64,000 bases of DNA from Thermoplasmatales archaeon BRNA1 (GTDB taxonomy: Archaea; Thermoplasmatota; Thermoplasmata; Methanomassiliicoccales; Methanomethylophilaceae), in NCBI GenBank assembly GCA_000350305.1, contig CP002916.1, positions 248,001-312,000 of the forward strand. Reading direction: 5' to 3'. Within the stretch, counting starts at the first letter, position 1. Each line of letters opens with the position of its first letter. The notes under the pieces were generated by a model. The model did not search any database. It saw nothing but the letters and a program-made list of their open reading frames with translations, and was not told the origin of the DNA. The translations under genes and the position numbers were made by a program. Below are positions 60,646-64,000 of the stretch, piece after piece.

Positions 60646-60855
60646 TCACTCCACCTCCACCTTGATCGCGCAGTCGGGGCACATGATCGTGCACGATCCG
60701 CACCCGATGCACTTCGTTTCGTCGGTCACATGAGCGGGGTGGTATCCCTTTCCGTTGGTGACGGAATGGTCCAGCGCCAAGATCTTCTTGGGACACGCGA
60801 TGACGCACATCTCGCATCCCTTGCATCTGTTGTTGTCAACGATTACTTTGGGCAA
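60646..60855 (-). CDS. korD: 2-oxoglutarate:ferredoxin oxidoreductase subunit delta (ferredoxin)
   Basis: A 69-aa two-cluster ferredoxin: CKGCEMCVIACPKKI and CIGCGSCTIMCPDCA. It passes electrons to the external ferredoxin. ATG 60855 lies 20 bases inside the end of the P-loop ATPase gene; stop and korA start abut. Confidence 0.92.
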   Translation of the reverse strand: MPKVIVDNNRCKGCEMCVIACPKKILALDHSVTNGKGYHPAHVTDETKCIGCGSCTIMCPDCAIKVEVE

Positions 60856-61531
60856 CTCGATTACCTGCCTTTTCCCAAGGTGCCTTCACGAAGACACTTA
60901 CCGGGTAGATGTTTGGTATTTTATTTAAGAGGTCGACTCCCGCAGGCACCGTGGTGAACCTGACGGGCAGACCCGTGATCCTGGAGACCTCGTCCGCGAA
61001 CGGCAGGGAGTCCAGGACGGTCTCCGCCGTGGTGAGGTGCTGGAGGTGTGAATTGTTCACGAGGGCGGTCGCCTTTATGCGGGCGGTCCTCTCGATCTCC
61101 GAGAGGATCTGCACGGCCTCCCCGGGGACGGTGGTCTGGGACCTGTATCTGTTGATGACGTACAGCACATCCGGTTCCGATGAGGAGAGCTGTCTTGCGT
61201 ACACTCCCAGCGCGGTGGCGCCGGCATCGTCCCCGCCCACGTCGATGATGACCCTCTCCCCCTCGGAGATGGCATCCCCGATCGCCGCGGGAAGCGAGGG
61301 GGTGTCGAGATTGGAATTGGCGAAGTTCGGTCCGATGACCCGCACACCCCTGGCGGTCAGTTCTTCGGCGTAGTCGGAGGACCGGAAGTAGGGATTCACC
61401 ACGTCCATGTCTATGAGGGTGACCTTCTCCCCCTCATCCGCACAGGAAAGTGCCAGATTGATGGAAAGGTTGGTCTTTCCGGTGCCGTAATGGCCGCAGA
61501 TGACGGTTACCCTGTTAGTAAGAAATCTCAT
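60836..61531 (-). CDS. P-loop ATPase upstream of the kor operon (CobQ/MinD-like)
   Basis: A 231-aa protein starting MRFLTNRVTVICGHYGTGKTN. It has a Walker A of GHYGTGKTNLSINLAL (deviant KGGxGKT relatives), switch DMDVVNPYFR, DVGGDDAGATALGVYA and VNNSHL. It resembles MinD/ParA-type ATPases found near ferredoxin enzymes. It overlaps korD by 20 bases, so co-translation is likely; a role in assembling the Fe-S enzyme is possible (inference). Start ATG 61531; the frame is open to 61570. Confidence 0.75.
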   Translation of the reverse strand: MRFLTNRVTVICGHYGTGKTNLSINLALSCADEGEKVTLIDMDVVNPYFRSSDYAEELTARGVRVIGPNFANSNLDTPSLPAAIGDAISEGERVIIDVGGDDAGATALGVYARQLSSSEPDVLYVINRYRSQTTVPGEAVQILSEIERTARIKATALVNNSHLQHLTTAETVLDSLPFADEVSRITGLPVRFTTVPAGVDLLNKIPNIYPVSVFVKAPWEKAGNRVAQSNR

Positions 61532-61621
61532 CGGAATGGCATCCAGACGGGTCCGTTGACCCAACCGCATATCGGAACATTTTTATTTATAATATTTTAA
61601 GGGGGATACCGAGGCAATAAT
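61532..61621. promoter_or_regulatory. Divergent promoter of the kor operon and the cupin-ligase operon
   Basis: A 90-bp AT-rich gap. ATTTATAATATT at about 61582-61593 is a TATA-like run for the rightward unit; the leftward unit would use the same AT-rich patch. No structured RNA seen. Confidence 0.5.
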
Positions 61622-62176
61622 ATGGCCGACACGAACAAAGTTGGGAAGAGAATCCGCAAGTACAGGGAGCAGATGGGTCTTTCTCAGGAAGACCTTGCCA
61701 TCAACTCCGGTATTGCGCTTGATTCCATCAAGGAGTACGAAGAGGGAACGTCTTATCCGCCTATCGGTTCCCTTATCAGGCTCTCCCGCGCGCTCGGCCA
61801 GAGGGTCGGCACCTTCACTGACGACCAGTTCAACCCCGACCCGATCGTCGTCAGGTTCGGCGAGAGGGAGGAGACCGGTTCCGCGGACGGCGGCAAGGGA
61901 CACTACGAGTACTATCCCCTCGGACAGGGAAAGACGGACAGGCACATGGAGCCCATGTTCATCCGCGTCGGAGAGGAGGAGTCCCCCGAGATGAGCGCCC
62001 ACGAGGGCGAGGAATTCATCGTCGTCGTTTCCGGGAAGATCCTGTTCATCTACGGAAAGGAGGAGAGGATCCTGGAAGCCGGGGACAGTGCCTACTACAA
62101 TTCGGTCGTGCCCCACTACGTCGGGGCCGTGGACGGACCCGCGGAGATATACGCGGTCCTGTACACCCCTCTCTGA
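61622..62176 (+). CDS. HTH-cupin regulator, copy 1
   Basis: A 184-aa protein with an N-terminal XRE-type helix-turn-helix (about 8-62: VGKRIRKYREQMGLSQEDLAINSGIALDSIKEYEEGTSYPPIGSLIRLSRALG) and a C-terminal cupin (about 105-183: MSAHEGEEFIVVVSGKILFIYGKEERILEAGDSAYYNSVVPHYV). It likely senses a small ligand and controls the acyl-CoA synthetase 9 bases downstream. Confidence 0.88.
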   Translation: MADTNKVGKRIRKYREQMGLSQEDLAINSGIALDSIKEYEEGTSYPPIGSLIRLSRALGQRVGTFTDDQFNPDPIVVRFGEREETGSADGGKGHYEYYPLGQGKTDRHMEPMFIRVGEEESPEMSAHEGEEFIVVVSGKILFIYGKEERILEAGDSAYYNSVVPHYVGAVDGPAEIYAVLYTPL

Positions 62177-62185
62177 GGTGGCAGC

Positions 62186-63850
62186 ATGCCCTGCATCCCG
62201 AGAAAGGAAGTCACCAGCAACGAGAGGCTGGGGGACCTTTTGGACAAGTGCATCAGGGAGCACCCCGACAACGACGCCATCGTCTACGTCGACAGGGAGC
62301 TCCGCCTCTCCTGGACCCAGTGGGGACAGGAGGTCGACCGCGTCGCCAAGGGACTCATGGCGATGGGTGTCCAGAAGGGTGAGAAGGTCGCCGTGTGGGC
62401 GACAAACGTCCCGGACTGGATCACCCTGATGTTCGCCACCGCGAAGATCGGAGCGATCCTACTGACCATCAACACAAACTACCAGGCCGCCGAGCTCGAC
62501 TACGTGCTCAAGCAGTCCGACATGGAGACCCTGTTCCTCATCGACGGGGTCAGGGACACCGACTACGTCCAGACCGTGTACGACCTGGTCCCCGAGCTCA
62601 AGACCCTGCCCAGGGAGAGCTTCCACAGCGAGACCTATCCCCACCTGAAGAGGGTGGTGTTCCTGGGCCCCGTCAAGCACCGCGGCATGTACTCAATGAA
62701 CGAGGTCAAGTCCCTCGCTGTTTCCATCGGCGACGACGAGTACAAGGCGAGGCAGGACACCGTGGACGTCCACGACGTCACCATGATGCAGTACACCTCC
62801 GGTACCACCGGGTTCCCCAAGGGGGTCATGCTCACCCACTTCAACATCGCCAACGACGGTTACTGGCTGGGGGCGAACATGAACTACGGCGCGGAGGACC
62901 GCCTGTGCATCAACGTCCCCCTGTTCCACTGTTTCGGATGCGTCCTGGGGGTCATGGCATGCATCAACCACTGCGTCACCATGTGCTTCTGCGAGGTCTT
63001 CGACCCGATCAAGGTCATGACCACCATCGAGGAGGAGAGGTGCACCTCCGTGTACGGCGTCCCCACGATGTTCATCAACATCCTGAACCACAAGCTGTTC
63101 CCCAAGTTCGACTTCTCGTCCCTGAGGACCGGTATCATGGCCGGGTCCCCCTGCCCCATCTCCGCGATGGAGGAGGTGGTCGAGAAGATGAACATGAAGG
63201 AGATCACCATCGTCTACGGACTGACCGAGGCATCCCCCGGGATGACCCAGACCAGGTACGACGAGCCCTCCATCGAGAAGAAGTGCTCCTCCGTCGGGAA
63301 GAAGCTCCCCGGGATCGATGTGGTCATCCTCGACCCCGAGACCTACGAGCCCTGCCCGGACGGCGTGGTCGGCGAGTTCTGCTGCAAGGGATTCAACGTC
63401 ATGAAGGGGTACTACAAGATGCCCGAGGAGACCGCCAAGGTCATCGACAAGAACGGATACCTGCACTCCGGGGACCTGGGACGCAGGGATCCGGACGGTT
63501 ACTTCTACGTCACCGGGAGGATCAAGGACATGATCATCCGCGGCGGCGAGAACATCTATCCCAAGGAGGTCGAGGACTTCCTGTACAAGTGCCCCGGAGT
63601 CAAGGACGTGCAGGTCGTCGGCGTGCCTAGCCAGAAGTACGGCGAGCAGCCCGGCGCGTTCATCGTCAAGTTCCCCGGATACGAGGACATGACAGAGCAG
63701 GACGTCATGGACTACTGCCGCGGCAAGATCGCGTGGTTCAAGACGCCCAAGTACGTGGCGTTCGTGGACGACTTCCCGATGAACGCCGCGGGAAAGATCC
63801 TGAAATACAAACTTAGAGACATGGCCCACGAACTGTGGCCGGATGCGTGA
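62186..63850 (+). CDS. AMP-forming acyl-CoA synthetase
   Basis: A 554-aa ANL-superfamily ligase. ATP-motif YTSGTTGFPKGVMLTH (about 197-212), GLTEASPG (about 340), the hinge GRIKDMIIRGGENIYPKE, and lysine at NAAGKILKYKLRDM (about 533-546). It activates a fatty or aryl acid as acyl-CoA; in methanogens related genes sit beside HTH-cupin genes. The real acid is unknown. Length and motifs are normal. Confidence 0.9.
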   Translation: MPCIPRKEVTSNERLGDLLDKCIREHPDNDAIVYVDRELRLSWTQWGQEVDRVAKGLMAMGVQKGEKVAVWATNVPDWITLMFATAKIGAILLTINTNYQAAELDYVLKQSDMETLFLIDGVRDTDYVQTVYDLVPELKTLPRESFHSETYPHLKRVVFLGPVKHRGMYSMNEVKSLAVSIGDDEYKARQDTVDVHDVTMMQYTSGTTGFPKGVMLTHFNIANDGYWLGANMNYGAEDRLCINVPLFHCFGCVLGVMACINHCVTMCFCEVFDPIKVMTTIEEERCTSVYGVPTMFINILNHKLFPKFDFSSLRTGIMAGSPCPISAMEEVVEKMNMKEITIVYGLTEASPGMTQTRYDEPSIEKKCSSVGKKLPGIDVVILDPETYEPCPDGVVGEFCCKGFNVMKGYYKMPEETAKVIDKNGYLHSGDLGRRDPDGYFYVTGRIKDMIIRGGENIYPKEVEDFLYKCPGVKDVQVVGVPSQKYGEQPGAFIVKFPGYEDMTEQDVMDYCRGKIAWFKTPKYVAFVDDFPMNAAGKILKYKLRDMAHELWPDA

Positions 63851-63859
63851 GGTATTATT

Positions 63860-64000
63860 ATGGAACCTATCATCGCCGAAGTGGCTGAGCGTGTGAAAGC
63901 AATGCGCGAGCTCTGCGACATCTCCGTGGAGGAGATGGCGGAGGTCGTCGGAAAGACCCCCGAGGAATACCTCGTGTACGAGTCCGGAAAGATGGACTTC
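63860..64000 (+). CDS. HTH-cupin regulator, copy 2 (5' part)
   Basis: The first 47 codons of a gene cut by the right edge: MEPIIAEVAERVKAMRELCD followed by ISVEEMAEVVGKTPEEYLVYESGKMDF, an XRE-like helix-turn-helix N-terminus similar to the first cupin gene. It follows the acyl-CoA synthetase by 9 bases. The cupin domain is expected beyond the edge but not seen. Confidence 0.65.
   Translation, partial: MEPIIAEVAERVKAMRELCDISVEEMAEVVGKTPEEYLVYESGKMDF

Overview
This window reads as chromosome of a GC-rich methanogenic archaeon, most probably of the order Methanomassiliicoccales (Methanomethylophilaceae-like). The main reason is a methylamine gene cluster in which two methyltransferase genes, mtbB and mttB, are each interrupted by one in-frame UAG that is read through as pyrrolysine. 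It also has an hdrA-mvhDGA electron-bifurcation operon, and archaeal information-processing operons: an exosome/proteasome superoperon, and a nop10-aIF2alpha-S27e-L44e operon. All complete genes whose stop I inspected end in TGA or TAA, none in TAG, as expected where UAG is reassigned. No species is claimed.

Layout. 1-7.4 kb: truncated metallo-beta-lactamase protein, deoxyadenosine deaminase, LUD protein, ferrous-iron uptake (feoA-feoB with a Cys-rich membrane peptide on each side), TetR regulator, iron-sulfur protein. 7.4-11.3 kb: MazG-like pyrophosphohydrolase, orphan CARF-like/winged-helix regulator, MntP, and a P-II-like protein paired with a DUF1538 membrane protein. 11.4-14.4 kb: intron-containing tRNA-Tyr, PAC2 protein, the Nop10/aIF2alpha/S27e/L44e operon, an iron-sulfur flavoprotein. 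14.6-22.15 kb: methylamine island: marR, then divergently a corrinoid protein, mtbB(Pyl), a permease, a 95-aa protein, a 39-aa membrane peptide, mttB(Pyl) with an apparent AUA start, and a second MttB with glycine in place of pyrrolysine. 22.1-38.6 kb: rpiA, dph6, copper ATPase and chaperone, a 1,281-aa helicase-nuclease, two PH-domain membrane proteins, a thioesterase, three tandem multidrug transporters, a TctA-like permease, a purine phosphoribosyltransferase. 38.6-46.1 kb: tyrS, a DHH phosphoesterase, and the superoperon pop5-psmA-sdo1-rrp4-rrp41-rrp42-L37Ae-rpoP-pcc1-pfdB. 46.1-53 kb: a 550-bp intergenic region rich in inverted repeats, then hdrA (duplicated FAD modules), mvhD, mvhG, mvhA. 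53-64 kb: phosphoesterases, NAD(P)HX repair enzyme, SRP19, S8e, TerB-like protein, alpha/beta hydrolase, the korDABC operon led by a P-loop ATPase, and divergently two HTH-cupin genes around an acyl-CoA synthetase.

How it fits together. Methyl groups from di- and trimethylamine are moved by the pyrrolysine enzymes to the corrinoid protein and then to coenzyme M. Hydrogenase and HdrA/MvhD recycle the heterodisulfide and make reduced ferredoxin; the HdrB and HdrC partners must be encoded elsewhere. The 2-oxoacid:ferredoxin oxidoreductase serves biosynthesis. The most novel points are the AUA start of mttB, the non-pyrrolysine MttB fused by overlap to it, the two small proteins inside the methylamine island, the FtsY-like basic N-terminal tail on MvhG, and palindromes upstream of the methylamine, hdrA and tyrS units.
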